Of a stretch of 20,068 nucleotides of DNA, positions 18,655 to 20,068 are shown one piece after another. Source of the stretch: Euplotes cf. woodruffi 2 WChen-2021 (Eukaryota; Ciliophora; Spirotrichea; Euplotida; Euplotidae); contig JAGYYN010041915.1 of assembly GCA_021441665.1 (NCBI GenBank), forward strand, positions 1 through 20,068, read 5' to 3'. The notes beneath the pieces were generated by a model. That model saw nothing but the letters and a program-made list of their open reading frames with translations. It ran no database searches and was not told the origin of the DNA. Numbering within the stretch: the first letter of the stretch is position 1; each line of letters opens with the position of its first letter. A program made the position numbers and the translations under genes.

Positions 18655-20068
18655 CTAGCCATGGGAAATATTTATATATTTGCTTTCGCCTGAATTGCTG
18701 AATAACTTCGATGTGCTCTTTATCACTGGCTTATCAAGTGCAGAGTAGTTTCTATTCCTCGCGAGCTGCGTTAATATTATTTTGTTGCTTTTGTTCCTCT
18801 TCGAAGATGTAAAGTGGTGGTTCGAGTACTCTCCCTCGATGCTCTTGTTTACATTTAATACTTTCTTCCGTTTTATCCTCTGCTTGCTGCTCGGAAACAC
18901 CGGGGTTATGCTGTTTGATGTGTACGGCCTTGAATTCGTCATATTTGGAGAGTTGTCAATCTGAACATCGATAAAGTCGTTTATTGAACTCAGCGCCATT
19001 CTGTTTCTTTCCTTCTTACTCGAGTGACTTCTCGGCTTGTTCTGATTCGGCTTATTTTGAATTAATTACCTTCTGATTAGCTATTTTTAAATAGTTGTTT
19101 ATTATTTTCACTATGAAAAATACAACATTGGTGAAGTTTAATGTAAATTTAAAGGACAATACTACCTTCGATATTATTTACTGTCTGGAATAGATTATAA
19201 GCTCTCTTCAAAATATTTGCCTTTTTAGAAGTCGGAACGTTTTCGAATACATTTCCATTTGGTATGGTTATCTGGAAGTACTCAATGATTATTCCAATTA
19301 GTCATATAAGTTGCTTATTCTGAATATGCACCATATCTTGGAGTCCTTCAACCTCGACTTTATCTAGCTTTAAGTCATCGATAAGGTCAAGGTGTTTATT
19401 TATCAGCCTTTAGCGACAGCCTGTTTTGAAGCTCAACTGGATCGATTGGCTTGCCTCCTAGTCTTTCGTATATAGCTTCTTGTACATCTTTTGAGACTTT
19501 AGAAATAGCCAAAAGAGCGTATTTATTGCAATCAGATTTTGCATTTTTGAGCTGGAGAAAATAAACACCTCGGCTTACCTCTTCTCGAAGTTCGTTTAAA
19601 GTCCTCATTTGTTTTTTCTTTTCGTTTTCGTAGTTCTTTTCAATGAAGCTGTAATCCTCTTTACTAATAAAGTATTTGAGGTCTTCGGTGAGAGCATCAA
19701 CAGAGAACTTGCTGGCTTTCTCGAGGATCACTTCATCAAACCGTGAAATGATCTAAAGCATAATATTTAATAATTACCTCTTTTGCCTTATCGATTTCGA
19801 TGCGATAGTCATTAACTATAGGATTAAATATTGGAGTTACCTTTGCCAAGTCACTCATCTACAATTGGTGAAATGAAGTCTTTATGCTCTTGCAAGTGTT
19901 CGTACTGAATGCAAGTTTCTAGTTTCTGGTTCAAAATTTCTTGGTCAGCACCGTACTGTTCAGTCTTTACTCATTGGCTTATATTTCTATCCAAACTGTC
20001 ACATAAACTTTTAAATTCATTTTGTCGCTTTTCCAATTCATGAATTTTCTTAGAATTATTAAAATTTT
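18655..20068 (-). CDS. Coiled-coil protein of unknown function, 5' truncated by window edge
   Basis: Open at the right edge. Exons 20068-19841, 19815-19778, 19752-19579, 19551-19166 and 19080-18655 join in phase, with introns of 25, 25, 27 and 85 nt and two AAA-TAA +1 shifts (19401-19396 and 19057-19052). The N-terminal two thirds is charged and helical (KIHELEKRQNEFKSL, IEKNYENEKKKQMRTL). It includes a segment ending NRLSLKADK that continues after the shift as KHLDLIDDLKLDKVEVE, a repeat style seen in long coiled-coil proteins of ciliates. The C-terminal part is basic and Ser/Asn rich. Three UGA are read as Cys. An internal ATG at 18999 starts an open frame of 114 codons that standard tools would call a separate gene. 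The 27-nt intron 19578-19552 is stop-free and a multiple of three. The stop is TAG 18657-18655. Confidence 0.7.
19052..19057 (-). other. +1 frameshift site AAA-TAA in coiled-coil gene (distal)
   Basis: After the 85-nt intron the frame ANQKVINSK ends in AAA TAA. The +1 frame continues KPNQNKPRSHSSKKE and runs without a break to the TAG at 18657-18655. Phases on both sides agree. Confidence 0.75.
19396..19401 (-). other. +1 frameshift site AAA-TAA in coiled-coil gene (proximal)
   Basis: The frame ends RLSLKADK at AAA TAA. The +1 frame reads KHLDLIDDLKLDKVEVEGL and 60 further codons to the next donor. The heptad-like character carries straight through the site, which argues that both sides belong to one protein. 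Confidence 0.85.
19552..19578 (-). other. 27-nt intron without stop, length divisible by three
   Basis: GTAAGC...TTTTCTCCAG interrupts the coiled-coil gene after LREE. It has strong ends, but since it is 27 nt and stop-free an ORF scan reads through it, adding nine residues (VSRGVYFLQ). Retention would be silent to nonsense-mediated decay. Confidence 0.65.

Noticed and set aside
18655-18999. Separate gene starting at the ATG at 18999
   Set aside because: The frame is open for 18 codons upstream, to an AAA-TAA shift that joins it in phase to the coiled-coil exons. The upstream residues are coding-like.
1-20068. tRNA or rRNA genes, CRISPR arrays, transposons or virus-derived elements
   Set aside because: No cloverleaf, repeat-spacer array, transposase, reverse transcriptase or capsid-like sequence was seen on either strand.

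Overview
This window reads as genomic DNA of a Euplotes-like ciliate. Three independent zinc-ligand positions show that in-frame UGA encodes cysteine while UAA and UAG stop: the second Cys of a RING-CH finger (minus strand 8586-8584) and two Cys of a YVH1/DUSP12 zinc domain (minus strand 18430-18428 and 17990-17988). Most of the genes also need +1 ribosomal frameshifts at a lysine codon followed by a stop (AAA-TAA, AAA-TAG, AAG-TAA), a habit characteristic of Euplotes. Introns are numerous and mostly tiny (about 20-50 nt, a few of 80-314 nt). The DNA is AT-rich between genes. A standard-code ORF scan breaks almost every gene here into pieces; the structures given were rebuilt by hand and each exon chain was checked for phase.

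Layout from left to right: a tentative small plus-strand gene (253-687); a minus-strand gene for an unrecognised charged protein (737-1542, 5' end unresolved); a minus-strand voltage-gated, CNG/HCN-like cation channel with two cyclic-nucleotide-binding domains and up to three frameshift sites (1940 to about 4718); an AT-rich spacer; a small unrecognised minus-strand gene (5517-6026); a 17-exon minus-strand gene for a RING-CH plus FHA protein with an acidic tail reached through frameshifts (6302-9854); a 414-nt divergent promoter region; a plus-strand giant nucleoporin, NUP188 (10269-16913, 2168 aa, 14 in-frame UGA); a C-rich spacer; plus-strand SUB1/PC4 (17157-17557); a spacer; a minus-strand stand-alone YVH1-type zinc domain (17913-18562); and the 3' part of a minus-strand coiled-coil gene that runs off the right edge (18655-20068, two AAA-TAA shifts).

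The genes are housekeeping or signalling genes with no obvious shared pathway: nuclear pore scaffold, transcription coactivator, probable ribosome-maturation factor, probable ubiquitin ligase and ion channel. The most interesting content is the decoding system: cysteine UGA together with dense +1 frameshifting. It is also notable that at least seven genes sit on one 20-kb piece without telomere repeats, although Euplotes macronuclear chromosomes are normally gene-sized. That suggests micronuclear (germline) DNA or an unusual macronuclear chromosome.
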